From Desulfosporosinus meridiei DSM 13257 (lineage in GTDB: Bacteria > Bacillota > Desulfitobacteriia > Desulfitobacteriales > Desulfitobacteriaceae): a stretch of 64,000 nucleotides of DNA. The position numbers were made by a program, and so were the translations under genes. Below, one piece after another: positions 50,920 through 60,069 of the stretch (position 1 is its first letter; each line of letters starts with the position of its first letter). The notes under the pieces are model-generated. The model ran no database searches and was not told the origin of the DNA. It worked only from the letters and a program-made list of their open reading frames with translations. The DNA is taken from assembly GCF_000231385.2 (NCBI RefSeq), contig NC_018515.1, forward strand, positions 2,004,501 to 2,068,500, in the 5' to 3' direction.

Positions 50920-51128
50920 ATGTATTGTTTTTCCTTTATCCCAAATGAGTCATGTATAATTTTGTGAAAAATAAAAAGCAAACCGTAAAATAGTCTGCTT
51001 CATCTTGACAAGGAGAAGTTATGATTGTATAATCCTTAATTACATTAACAATATTATATACATTTATATCATAACACATATAATTTAAATTGTCAACACT
51101 ATTTTTCAAGGTAGGAGGATTATTTTTT

Positions 51129-51605
51129 ATGGCCTTTGAATTATCCTTGTTTAGTGGCGCTCTGATAGAAAAGCAAGCTGTCAACGAAGTCATGAAATGC
51201 AATGACCTGACTGTGAAATTTGGTCTTGTTCTGACAGAGGCACAGGCTCTCGCTTTGGTTGAAACACGCGCTTTTGCATTAAAGGAAAATGGTAGGATTG
51301 AATTTGGTGGAGGCGTGATTGACAAGATAATTAAGGAATTTTGCAACTCACCTTATCTTTCAAGGCATAACTATGAAGAAACCATGCATGAGCTTTTAGG
51401 AATATTTTATTATTACAAGAATGAAACTCTCGATCTGATGTGTGATGACGACTTAATCCAATATATGAAAAATGCTTTTAATGGAATATGCCAAGGTTCT
51501 TTTGAACTGCTATCTGGGCGGGAACTATATAAGCTTGCCCGAAACTTGCGCTATGGTTATGCTCTGGATTATTCAGACGATGCTATCCAATTGGATGATG
51601 AATGA
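51129..51605 (+). CDS. DUF6323 family protein
   Basis: A 158-residue soluble protein that I associate with the clostridial DUF6323 family, regularly found with DUF6179. Recognisable stretches are TEAQALALVETRAFALKENG and GGGVIDKIIKEFCNSPYLS. ATG 51129 follows TAGGAGG. It overlaps the next gene by 4 nt (ATGA). Function is not known. The upstream region 50940-51110 is AT-rich and probably holds the promoter. Confidence 0.65.
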   Translation: MAFELSLFSGALIEKQAVNEVMKCNDLTVKFGLVLTEAQALALVETRAFALKENGRIEFGGGVIDKIIKEFCNSPYLSRHNYEETMHELLGIFYYYKNETLDLMCDDDLIQYMKNAFNGICQGSFELLSGRELYKLARNLRYGYALDYSDDAIQLDDE

Positions 51606-52963
51606 TGGCAGATATTGAAAAGATCCGCAGAATCAAAAGAGAAACATTAAGCAGTGAATATTATTTCAAATCCTTACTTGAGCAAGCCTATATGTCGGGG
51701 ATGTTGTCAGAGGCACAGCTTGAAAAAATTCAATTGGATTGCCTCTCACTTTTGGCCAAGCAAACTGAGAGGTATAACAGCGGGGGCAGCAGCTCGATCC
51801 TAGTAGAAGGAGCACAGAGTCTCCTAACCTCTATCATGTTCACCATTGGTGTAAGGTTAAAGACCTATCCTAACCCCGATGAAGCAGTGGCAGCAATACA
51901 AAAAGACGGTGTCTACGCTCTATATCAAGCCGGACGTGAGGGTATCGACAGACTGATAAAGTCAACCAAAATCCTGCACTCTTCAATTATTGCTAATTTG
52001 CTGCAAACCGAAAATGTGTTTTACCGCTCCACTATTGTGGACGGCATAAAGGGGTTTTTTAAGCTATATTACCCTGAATTTGCCGCCCAGGAAATTCATA
52101 TCACTGCAGACTATCCAGTTCATCATCTAATGGAACGGTTGGTTGGGATTGAGTTTATACAGAAGTATTTAGAGTGCATCTACTACGAAAATCTGTTTTG
52201 CGCGCAATTCTCTGCAGAGAATGTTCATCATCTGCTTTGCGGATACGATGAAGATTATGAAGAGTTGCTCGTTAATATTTATGAGCCGGTGTTATCTGCG
52301 GCAATCGGATGCATCCTTTCCGGCAGGGATGTCCACAGGCTGGAGATGGCAGCTTCGTCCATCAAAATTCTGAGTGATTTATTTCGTGGCAAAAGAAGAA
52401 CAGAAATCGTGGAAATTCTCAGGGAAGCCGTAAGTCAACTGAGCGGACTGATGGAGCTGACCGAGCCCTTAAAAAGGTATCTAAGGGGCAGTCTGCCTCA
52501 AATTGCTGCGGTAATAGAAAACGCAGTCCTGCTGCAAACATTGGATCGTGTGTTCATCCTCCCCAAATATCCGGAAAACAACAGGAAGCTCATCTTTTCC
52601 TTTGGAGAGAAGATGGACGATGAAAAATATCGTAAGGTATTAGAAGAAATTAGGCAATGCCGTTATCTGACTGACAAGAAAGCCCTGATCAAAGGTGAAA
52701 TACACTCCCTTGCCGATTTAGAGGATATTTTACTGGATGCGGAACTTCACGAAGAAGAAATTCTCAGCATTATTAGGGAGTTAAACCCTGCTGAAATTGC
52801 AGCGCTGGCAAAAAAACATCCGATGTCCTCTGCCTTAGATCAATATGAGCTAAGGGAAAGCCAAATTGTGCTGGGCGAGTGTTTGCAAAAGTTCCTTGCT
52901 GAGCTTCCGGCGAAGGGTCGGGATTTGATAAAACAGGCAGCAGCTATGCTGGATAGGATATAG
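51602..52963 (+). CDS. DUF6179 family protein
   Basis: A 453-residue helical protein that I associate with the DUF6179 family, the constant partner of DUF6323. It begins with two adjacent ATG codons in overlap with the preceding gene. The N-terminal half contains RETLSSEYYFKSLLEQAYMS; the C-terminal half has acidic helices such as HSLADLEDILLDAELHEEE. There is no signal peptide or membrane segment. The strict pairing suggests the two form a complex. Function unknown. Confidence 0.62.
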   Translation: MMADIEKIRRIKRETLSSEYYFKSLLEQAYMSGMLSEAQLEKIQLDCLSLLAKQTERYNSGGSSSILVEGAQSLLTSIMFTIGVRLKTYPNPDEAVAAIQKDGVYALYQAGREGIDRLIKSTKILHSSIIANLLQTENVFYRSTIVDGIKGFFKLYYPEFAAQEIHITADYPVHHLMERLVGIEFIQKYLECIYYENLFCAQFSAENVHHLLCGYDEDYEELLVNIYEPVLSAAIGCILSGRDVHRLEMAASSIKILSDLFRGKRRTEIVEILREAVSQLSGLMELTEPLKRYLRGSLPQIAAVIENAVLLQTLDRVFILPKYPENNRKLIFSFGEKMDDEKYRKVLEEIRQCRYLTDKKALIKGEIHSLADLEDILLDAELHEEEILSIIRELNPAEIAALAKKHPMSSALDQYELRESQIVLGECLQKFLAELPAKGRDLIKQAAAMLDRI

Positions 52964-53089
52964 ATATAGCATGAATATCAAGTGTTTTTCATCTCAGATT
53001 GTCTTGTTGACTTCTTCACAAGTGAAGGGTTATAGGAGAGTATGGCAATGAATTCAAACTGCCAAAATTTCAAGATACGTAGCATTAGA

Positions 53090-53163
53090 TGGAGCTGGTG
53101 ATGGGAATCGAACCCGCAAGCTGATAAACCAATCAACTACTCTTCCAATCGAGCTGCACCAGC
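53090..53163 (-). tRNA. tRNA-Thr-like gene, probably degenerate
   Basis: The minus strand gives a cloverleaf-like 74-nt RNA: perfect 7-bp acceptor stem GCTGGTG/CACCAGC, D-arm GCTCGATTGGAAGAGT, an anticodon stem GTTGA/TCAGC with an 8-nt loop TTGGTTTA, and TTCGATT T-loop ending in an encoded CCA. It resembles tRNA-Thr (GGU within the loop), but the variable loop is only 2 nt, the T-stem has a C-A mismatch, and the anticodon loop has one extra base. A pseudogene is most likely; a functional frameshift-type tRNA is a remote option. Confidence 0.65.
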
Positions 53164-53315
53164 GTGTATTATATCCAGAGTATTAGAAAAAATTCCTTCC
53201 TATTATATAGGGTAAATAATATTGGGCAAAACCTAACAGGTAGCAAGGCCTGCTTTCAATCAAGCAGGGCAATTTCAACTTTCAGAAGCTGCCCTGGTTT
53301 TTGACGAGTGGTGTT

Positions 53316-53702
53316 TTAATTTGAGGACTCCCAAGGATTACTCAGTAAGCTAGGTAATATCCGACGCAAATTATCTAGGTCAAAAGGTTTGGTTAAAAAG
53401 TGTTTAACAAGACCACTCTGGACAGCGGACGTCAAAGCATTATCTTGGGTATAGCCACTCATTACAACCACTTGCGTCTTTGGACGTATTTGTTGCAATT
53501 TGTTCAGAGTTTCCAATCCACTTAAACCAGGCATTTTCAAATCTAAGAATGTTAGTTTGGGTTTCTCTTCACTAGCCATTTGTAAAGCAGTATACCCATC
53601 GGCTGCTTCTTTAACGCGAAAACCTTCCCGAGATAAAAATTCACACATAAGTTGCCGTACACCAAAATGATCATCTACAACCAAAAGATAATCGTTACTC
53701 AA
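53316..53702 (-). CDS. Spo0F-like single-domain response regulator 1
   Basis: A 128-residue CheY/Spo0F-fold receiver without an output domain. Acidic pocket VVDDH (Asp9-Asp10 region), phosphorylation site FLDLKMPG (Asp near 55), Thr/Ser in VVVMSGYT and Lys in FLTKPFD are all present. It lies downstream of the large kinase gene on the same strand and is probably its phosphorelay acceptor. It is strikingly similar to the receiver at 57587. Confidence 0.88.
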   Translation of the reverse strand: MSNDYLLVVDDHFGVRQLMCEFLSREGFRVKEAADGYTALQMASEEKPKLTFLDLKMPGLSGLETLNKLQQIRPKTQVVVMSGYTQDNALTSAVQSGLVKHFLTKPFDLDNLRRILPSLLSNPWESSN

Positions 53703-53871
53703 AGATAATCATCTCTTTTCTTTATATAATGAGAAAGACCTATGCTTAGAGCAGTAGCAAGATTTAAAGTGGAACCCAGTAGCTTACTGATAGTATACTT
53801 CGCTATATACCATGAATAATCCTCTAAAAATTCAGACTATTCGAACAAGTATTTTGAATACATGATGACGT

Positions 53872-56559
53872 TCAGGCGATTAATTGGCATTTTTCCTTTA
53901 CCTTATCTGGAATAGGGAAATAAATAAAGAAAGTTGTACCTCTTGAGCTGGAATTGACACTGATCTTAGCTCCATGTGCTTCGACAATTTTGTAGCATGT
54001 AGCTAGACCTAACCCAGTACCGGTATCTTTAGTCGTAAAGAAGGGGGTTCCGAGTTTTTGGTTATTTTCAGGTGGAATACCACATCCTTCATCCGCAATT
54101 GCCAGCACAACCTTGTCATCCTGTAAATAACTTTCAATAGTTAGGCAGCCTCTTTCTTCCATTGCTTCGAGCCCATTGCGGGTCAGATTTAGAATGAGTT
54201 GAGTAATTTCTTTGGCATTTAATTCAAGATCGAAAATCTCTCCCAGAGTGAAGCGGATTTGTTTGTTTTGAGAAAAGGCATCGGCTTCTAAAAGCGGATA
54301 TAGCTGATCAAGGATATCGTTAAGGTTTTGTTGTTTCAATTCGCTTTTTTTTGTTTGAGCCAGGGAAAGGAATTCCGTGATTATAGAATTTGCACGATCA
54401 ACTTCCGAAATCATTAGGTCGAAGGTTGGCTTCAGAATTGTATAATCTGGTTTCACGCTAATCAATTGGAGATATCCCCGAATTGTTGTCAGAGGATTCC
54501 TTATTTCATGTCCGATTCCTGCAGCCAATTGCCCGACAAGATTAAGACGGTCGAGTCTGGCCATTTCATCTTGAGCTATCTTTCGGATTGTAATATCTCG
54601 AAAATAACAAGTTAGGCCGGTTCCTATAGGATAAGCACTTACCTCTAACCATTTATTACCTAAGGCTTCCGAAAGAATTTCAAAAGTAACCGACTTCTTT
54701 TCGCACATTACTTCATTAAACCGCTGAAGGGTGGTGTCATTAGCCTCAAAAACTTCAGTCAATTTCATGCCTACCAATTCTTCACGTGATTTTTCCATCA
54801 CCATTTCTCCTGCGCGATTTACATAAGTGAAAAGCCAGTTGCTATCAATGGCAAAGAAACAATCTGTCATACTTTCAAGGATGTAAGTCATTTCTTCTTG
54901 AGATGTAACCAATTTTTCCTGTACTAGTTTTTGTTTGGTAATATCTCGATAATAAACGGTCAACCCAAATTTGGAAGGATAAGCAGTGACTTCATACCAT
55001 GTGTCTTTATGTAAAAAGCTAAGGTATTCAAATGTTATGGGTAGGCAATCATTGATCGACTTTTGATAATTAAGTTCGAGCAGAGTTCCGCGGGCTTGGG
55101 GGATTGTTTCCCATAATACTTCACCTAAGAGCTCTTCTCGTGTTTTGAGCAATAACTCTGCGGCCTTTTTATTGATATAGGTAAAGCGCCATTGATCGTC
55201 TAATACGTAAAATCCATCCGGCATACTATTGATAATGTCTGCTATTAGTTGGTTACTTCGAGAAAGCTCCGCCTGTAATGTCAAATATTTGGATAGTTGA
55301 TCAAGTCTTTCTGTTTGCAGTCGTTTCATCTCAGTAATATCATTATAGGCAAACATAATACATTCTTGATCGTCAATTTCTATCTTTTCTGCAGAAAGAA
55401 TTACCGTACCCATCGAACCGAATTTCGTTACTAATGAACATTCAACATTTTGTATAGACCCCTGTAGATCGAGGATTTTCATGATTCGCCCAAATTCACT
55501 CTCAGGCACGCCCAACTCGATGGGTGTTTTACCGATTACATCTTCACGGTTGAAATTTCTTTCTTCAAGAAAACGATCGTTAACATCTATATATCGAAAG
55601 TCAGACATTTGAACTATAGCCATCATATGAGGACCTAACTGAAATGCTTTGGCAAATCGATTGGTTGCACCTCTGAGTTTTTCTTGTTCTTTCACCCGAT
55701 CAGTAACCTCGTTAAGGATGGCTGCACAGGCAAATTCCCCGCAGGGCAGCTGAAAACTACACAAGTCAGCGACATAGTGTCTCTGATCATCTGTACAGAT
55801 TTCTCGATGCTCCTGTTTTGTGGCATTCAAGAAGGTTCTTTTGCAATCCGGTGATCGAACAAAGGTTTCTGCAATTTGGGAAGTTTGATGTTGGATTTTT
55901 AGATTTTCACTTTGCAGAATTGGCCCATGTTCATCGAAAACCATTAAGTTAATTGGACTAACGTTAACAATTGCATTTAAGATTGAGGCTTTGCCAAAGA
56001 ACTCGGAAATCAAGAAGTAGAAGTTGAATAATATGGTTGTGGCAATTGGATTGATGATTAAAACAGGGACAATAATGACACTAAGAACAACTGTCCTATT
56101 AGCCCCCCATGGGGATGTGAAAAAAACAATAAACAAAGAGATACAGGACATAATGAATCCGATGATAAACCAAAATAGAAGTTTTTTACCATTTTGACTA
56201 CTCTTCACGTGTTTTCTTAAGATGCTTCCAAAACAAGCAAAAACGATAATACTGAAGACGCCGCCCATGGAGCCGTTTCCACCTACAAAATATCGATAAA
56301 GCCCACTAATGATAGCTGCAATTATAGCAGTGATTGGACCACCAATAAATCCTGCCATCGTCATAGTGATATTCCGGAAGTCATAAAAGTGATCTTCAAA
56401 AACTTCAATTCTGCCCTTAATAACAAAGATTGTTATAAGTCCGAATAGAATACCTAACAAAAAACGAGAATATTTACTTTTGAGAGATAAGTTAATCCAG
56501 ATCAGAATACCACATAATAACATTACATCGAGTACATTGGATGCAAGGTCATAATACAA
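53872..56559 (-). CDS. Membrane sensor histidine kinase with 5TM-LytS-like and PAS domains
   Basis: An 895-residue kinase. About six hydrophobic helices (residues 5-190) resemble the 5TM receptor domain of LytS-type sensors, with MTMAGFIGGPITAIIAAIIS. At least three PAS-like modules follow (for example YVLDDQWRFTYINKKAAELL and FFAIDSNWLFTYVNRAGEMV). The DHp helix contains the phospho-His in IGHEIRNPLTTIRGYLQL; the ATPase has NLTRNGLEAM, DEGCGIPPE and GTGLGLATCY. The start is TTG 56559, as AAAGGAGGG lies 9 nt upstream. The architecture matches sporulation-initiating kinases feeding Spo0F. Confidence 0.88.
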   Translation of the reverse strand: MYYDLASNVLDVMLLCGILIWINLSLKSKYSRFLLGILFGLITIFVIKGRIEVFEDHFYDFRNITMTMAGFIGGPITAIIAAIISGLYRYFVGGNGSMGGVFSIIVFACFGSILRKHVKSSQNGKKLLFWFIIGFIMSCISLFIVFFTSPWGANRTVVLSVIIVPVLIINPIATTILFNFYFLISEFFGKASILNAIVNVSPINLMVFDEHGPILQSENLKIQHQTSQIAETFVRSPDCKRTFLNATKQEHREICTDDQRHYVADLCSFQLPCGEFACAAILNEVTDRVKEQEKLRGATNRFAKAFQLGPHMMAIVQMSDFRYIDVNDRFLEERNFNREDVIGKTPIELGVPESEFGRIMKILDLQGSIQNVECSLVTKFGSMGTVILSAEKIEIDDQECIMFAYNDITEMKRLQTERLDQLSKYLTLQAELSRSNQLIADIINSMPDGFYVLDDQWRFTYINKKAAELLLKTREELLGEVLWETIPQARGTLLELNYQKSINDCLPITFEYLSFLHKDTWYEVTAYPSKFGLTVYYRDITKQKLVQEKLVTSQEEMTYILESMTDCFFAIDSNWLFTYVNRAGEMVMEKSREELVGMKLTEVFEANDTTLQRFNEVMCEKKSVTFEILSEALGNKWLEVSAYPIGTGLTCYFRDITIRKIAQDEMARLDRLNLVGQLAAGIGHEIRNPLTTIRGYLQLISVKPDYTILKPTFDLMISEVDRANSIITEFLSLAQTKKSELKQQNLNDILDQLYPLLEADAFSQNKQIRFTLGEIFDLELNAKEITQLILNLTRNGLEAMEERGCLTIESYLQDDKVVLAIADEGCGIPPENNQKLGTPFFTTKDTGTGLGLATCYKIVEAHGAKISVNSSSRGTTFFIYFPIPDKVKEKCQLIA

Positions 56560-56734
56560 AATATATCCCTCCTTTATGTCACAATATTTTCTAATAATTA
56601 GATTGTACATCCAATGTTCCTAAAAATTTGTCGCATTTATTTGTCGTATAGGAGCTATAATTTGGTATATTAATCACTTCTGTATATAATAATTCAATAT
56701 GTGTTGTTATATCATAATATTATGGTAAAATTAG

Positions 56735-56995
56735 CCTGAAAGAATTCAAACTGGCCGACAGATTTTAACATTGCAACCTGTGAAGCATTTACGGATAACA
56801 GGCCGTGTAGAGTTTGTTGAGGATATTGTTTTAAAGACTAAAGCTTTAGACGAAAGACCATTTCTAAAAGCCCTCGGAATAAATACGGCAGATGATCCTA
56901 ACTTTATTCTTTTCCGAGTGGGCAACGGAGAGGCTCATTTTTGGACATGGGAAGATAATCTTAAGGAAGCGGACATACCCAGAATTAGATTCTAG
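56735..56995 (+). pseudogene. 5'-truncated pyridoxamine-phosphate-oxidase-like flavoprotein
   Basis: The frame encodes LRITGRVEFVEDIVLKTKAL, ERPFLKALGI and a C-terminal FRVGNGEAHFWTWED, which matches the last ~75 residues of PNPOx-like FMN-binding proteins. The N-terminal half is missing and a stop lies just upstream, with no ribosome binding site. Confidence 0.6.
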
Positions 56996-57045
56996 CTGTA
57001 GTTTTATCCGTAAGAACCGGTATTGTACAAAACAGACAAATTTGT

Positions 57046-57070
57046 GCATCGTTTTTAACGGTGCTTTTTT
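57046..57070 (+). terminator. Terminator after the truncated flavoprotein
   Basis: GCATCGTT (57046-57053) pairs with AACGGTGC (57057-57064) with one mismatch, followed by TTTTTTA. The following 280 bp to 57355 are AT-rich without a recognisable gene. Confidence 0.75.
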
Positions 57071-57354
57071 ATTTTCTTTGTTGTGATAAAGCTCCACTAT
57101 GTATTTAGAGTCGGCGGCTATCAAAATAGCGTAACGGTGGTATGGGCCAAAATGAATTTATCACTTTGTGGATGTGAATTGCTTTAATAAGGCTCTGTCT
57201 CGTGGCACTTAAATTTCATCCTTGCTTGAATATGTAAATAAAAGAATATAGAATAAGGATTATATAAGAATTATGGTAGAAAAAGAAAATTATTTCTTAA
57301 AGTTTCTTTCCTCTTTCAAAAGGATTTTCCATTATTTATAGAGGCGGATTGAAT

Positions 57355-57543
57355 ATGAATAAAGATCAAATAGTTAGTATTTGTGACAATTTAATTGACC
57401 ATTTAACAGTTCTTAAAGGATTTGTAGAACTGGGTAAGTTGAATAATAAAGTCAATCATTCACTAGTTATATTAGATGAAATAAATAGTATGGAAATAAT
57501 GGTTACTGAACTGGTTAATAAATTACTATCGCTTGACGAATAA
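57355..57543 (+). CDS. DHp-domain-like microprotein
   Basis: A 62-residue helical protein. NLIDHLTVLKGFVELG aligns with the region around the phospho-His in kinases (NPLTTIRGYLQL in the kinase at 53872), and the second half VILDEINSMEIMVTELVNKLL resembles the second DHp helix. At the position of the phospho-His stands Asp; a His lies four residues later. ATG 57355 follows GAGGCGG. It is 43 nt upstream of a Spo0F-like receiver, so it might bind that receiver, like Spo0B or a Sda-type antagonist. This is inference. Confidence 0.55.
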   Translation: MNKDQIVSICDNLIDHLTVLKGFVELGKLNNKVNHSLVILDEINSMEIMVTELVNKLLSLDE

Positions 57544-57586
57544 CGATTACCATATTCTTATTTGCTGGCAAAGGAGGATGGAATTT

Positions 57587-57988
57587 TTGTTGGGGAATAA
57601 TAGATATATTTTAGTGGTTGATGATAATTGTGGTATACGCCGACTTATGTGTGAGTTTTTAACTCAAGAAGGTTACTATGTTAAAGAAGCATCTGATGGA
57701 TTAACGGCTTTAGGACTTGTTATGGAGGAGAAACCTAATCTTGTGTTGCTCGATTTGAGGATGCCTGGATTAGGTGGTTTACAAACTGCGGATAGATTGA
57801 GGGATTTAGTTCCAGAAACAATAGTAGTAATTATGAGTGCTTACTTCGATGCACAAGATTTACAAAAGGCAGTCAAAGAAGGAAAGATTAAACACTTTGT
57901 AATTAAACCGTTTGAATTGACAGAACTAGGGGTTCTTATAAAAGATTTATTAAATAATGTTAATATCAACCAAAGCATAATTTCATAA
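57587..57988 (+). CDS. Spo0F-like single-domain response regulator 2
   Basis: A 133-residue receiver. The acidic pair is in VVDDNCG, the phospho-acceptor in LLDLRMPG, and the conserved Lys in FVIKPFE. It shares runs such as RLMCEFL, EGYYVKEASDG and MPGL with the receiver at 53316. TTG 57587 is chosen because AGGAGG lies 9 nt upstream; ATG 57578 would be too close to it. It is likely co-transcribed with the DHp-like microprotein. Confidence 0.85.
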   Translation: MLGNNRYILVVDDNCGIRRLMCEFLTQEGYYVKEASDGLTALGLVMEEKPNLVLLDLRMPGLGGLQTADRLRDLVPETIVVIMSAYFDAQDLQKAVKEGKIKHFVIKPFELTELGVLIKDLLNNVNINQSIIS

Positions 57989-58125
57989 CCCTCATTGTGT
58001 TAGGAAACATGTCAATAATTAATTTGATCATATCTTACAGCTAAATAAGAAGAGTTAGATTATTATGACTAAGATTCGCTCAGTTCTGATTAGAATACAG
58101 AACAATGATGGGTGGGAGGACAGGT

Positions 58126-58599
58126 ATGAACAAAGAAGAACTGGTCATAGCGGGTTTCAGGGACTTATTTAACAAGCTGGTTTGGCTTAATAAGTCTAAG
58201 ATGGAAGACAGTCTCAAGGGTTATAAGTCTTCTGAAGTACATTGCATCGAATACATTGGAAGAAATGAAGATTCCAACGGGACTAAACTTGTAGAGTCCT
58301 TTTATATGACTAGCGGTGCTATAAGCAAAATCACTAAGAAGCTCATAAAAAAAGGCATTATCGAAAGCTACCAAAAGCCGGATAACAAGAAAGAAATCTA
58401 TTTTCGCTTGACTCCGCAAGGGAAAGCAATTTATGAAATCCACGAGGAACTGCACAAAGAGTTTCAAGAGCGGGATAAGGTCGTATTTGAGCAGGTAACC
58501 GAGGAACAATTTGACAGTATGCTTAACTTCGTAGAAAAGTATAGCAGGCATTTGGATGCAGAAATAAAAAAACTGGGTATAGATATTGAGTTGGAATAA
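58126..58599 (+). CDS. MarR-family transcriptional regulator
   Basis: A 157-residue MarR regulator. The winged helix region spans VHCIEYIGRNEDSNGTKLVE to LTPQGKAIYEIHEELH, including the recognition helix TSGAISKITKKLIKKGIIE. ATG 58126 follows GGAGG. The next gene is an MFS exporter, so it likely represses that gene in response to a drug or metabolite. Confidence 0.88.
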   Translation: MNKEELVIAGFRDLFNKLVWLNKSKMEDSLKGYKSSEVHCIEYIGRNEDSNGTKLVESFYMTSGAISKITKKLIKKGIIESYQKPDNKKEIYFRLTPQGKAIYEIHEELHKEFQERDKVVFEQVTEEQFDSMLNFVEKYSRHLDAEIKKLGIDIELE

Positions 58600-58622
58600 A
58601 TTTGAATAACGAAAAGCTACAG

Positions 58623-58659
58623 GCAGCCTATCACTCCATTGAGAACAGGCTGCTTTTTT
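58623..58659 (+). terminator. Terminator or attenuator between marR and the MFS gene
   Basis: GCAGCCT (58623-58629) pairs with AGGCTGC (58647-58653), followed by TTTTTTC. Confidence 0.75.
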
Positions 58660-58753
58660 CATTGCTATTATTTTGTTGACAAGGAAGGAAAATTATAATA
58701 GGATTAATATGTCTTCCAAGGAAGCAAAAATACGAATCTTGAAGGAGAATTTG

Positions 58754-59989
58754 ATGTTCAAATTTAGATCACATAATGAACAGACCACAGAACCAACCGT
58801 CGATAAAAAGGCTTTAATATTCGGTCTTTTGTCTGTGTTTCTTTGCGGAATCGGCTTCACGATCATAGCACCTGTAGTTCCATTCTTAGTGCAGCCTTAT
58901 ATAAGCAATCCGGGAGATCAAGCTATAGTTGTCACGCTGCTGACCTCTGTTTATGCAGTCTGCGTGTTTTTTGCGGCTCCCGGACTTGGAGCTTTGAGCG
59001 ACAGATATGGCCGTCGTCCGGTACTCTTAGTTTGCCTTTTGGGTTCCGCAATCGGGTACGTAGTTTTTGGCATAGGAGGAGCTCTATGGATACTATTTGT
59101 CGGGCGCATCATCGATGGGATAACAGGCGGAACTATAAGCACTATCTTCGCCTATTTTGCAGACATCATTCCTCCGGAACAGAGAACTAAATACTTTGGG
59201 TGGGTGAGTGCGGTTGTAGGTGTCGGCACCGTCATTGGCCCAACTCTAGGCGGATTACTTGCTAAGTTTGGCTATTCTGTACCTTTGTATTTTGGAGCAA
59301 TAATAACTTTATTGAATGTTATTTATGGATTCTTTTATATGCCTGAGAGCCTTGACCAGAATAATAGACTGAAAAAGATTAGCTTTACAAGACTGAATCC
59401 ATTTACACAGCTGGCAAACATACTTGCCATGAAAAACTTAAACAGGCTGCTTGTCTCAGCCTTCTTACTTTGGATACCCAACGGATCTTTACAGGCAGTT
59501 TTTTCACAATTTACAATCGATACTTTCAGTTGGAAGCCTGCCCTAATCGGACTCATGTTTTCAATTATGGGCATCCAAGACATTATCTCCCAAGGTTTGA
59601 TAATGCCAAAGCTTCTGCTGAAACTTAGTGATGCACGCATTGCAATTCTTGGCATGGTTGCAGAGATCATAGGCTACAGTCTTATTGCAGCATCGGCTTT
59701 GTTTTCATTCTATCCTCTTTTAATAGCCGGAATGTTTATATTTGGTTTTGGTGATTCGATCTTTGGACCTTCATTCAATGGGATGCTCTCCAAGTCTGTC
59801 GATTCCAGTGAACAAGGAAGGATTCAAGGAGGCAGCCAATCTATTCAGGCTTTGGCAAGAATGATCGGGCCGATCATTGGAGGTCAAATCTATGTATCAC
59901 TAGGTCATGCCGCACCAGCTTTTATGGGTATGATCCTTATAGCGGCGGCAATACCGGTTTTATACAAGAGAACGCCTGTAACAATATAA
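58754..59989 (+). CDS. MFS efflux transporter (TetA/Bmr-like, 12 TM)
   Basis: A 411-residue major facilitator with 12 helices. The TM2-TM3 loop GALSDRYGRRPVLL is the MFS signature A, and GVVIGPTLGG-like sequence (VVGVGTVIGPTLGG) in TM5 is the antiporter motif C found in drug:proton exporters. ATG 58754 follows AAGGAG; the frame extends 81 nt upstream. It is located behind marR and probably confers efflux of a toxic compound. Confidence 0.88.
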   Translation: MFKFRSHNEQTTEPTVDKKALIFGLLSVFLCGIGFTIIAPVVPFLVQPYISNPGDQAIVVTLLTSVYAVCVFFAAPGLGALSDRYGRRPVLLVCLLGSAIGYVVFGIGGALWILFVGRIIDGITGGTISTIFAYFADIIPPEQRTKYFGWVSAVVGVGTVIGPTLGGLLAKFGYSVPLYFGAIITLLNVIYGFFYMPESLDQNNRLKKISFTRLNPFTQLANILAMKNLNRLLVSAFLLWIPNGSLQAVFSQFTIDTFSWKPALIGLMFSIMGIQDIISQGLIMPKLLLKLSDARIAILGMVAEIIGYSLIAASALFSFYPLLIAGMFIFGFGDSIFGPSFNGMLSKSVDSSEQGRIQGGSQSIQALARMIGPIIGGQIYVSLGHAAPAFMGMILIAAAIPVLYKRTPVTI

Positions 59990-60014
59990 ACTGCCTGCTT
60001 TCTTTAGGCAAGAC

Positions 60015-60057
60015 GAAAGGCCAGCATTTTTGCAAGTTGCAAAGTGCTGACCCTTTA
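60015..60057. terminator. Hairpin between convergent MFS and MATE genes
   Basis: AAAGGCCAGCA and TGCTGACCCTTT can pair with two mismatches across a loop containing TTTGCAAGTTGCAAA. It likely ends both transcripts. Confidence 0.55.
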
Positions 60058-60069
60058 TACCAGTGTACA

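Noticed and set aside
50936-51346. 136-codon minus-strand ORF
   Set aside because: It overlaps the promoter and start of the DUF6323 gene, which has a strong ribosome binding site; the antisense frame shows no domain.
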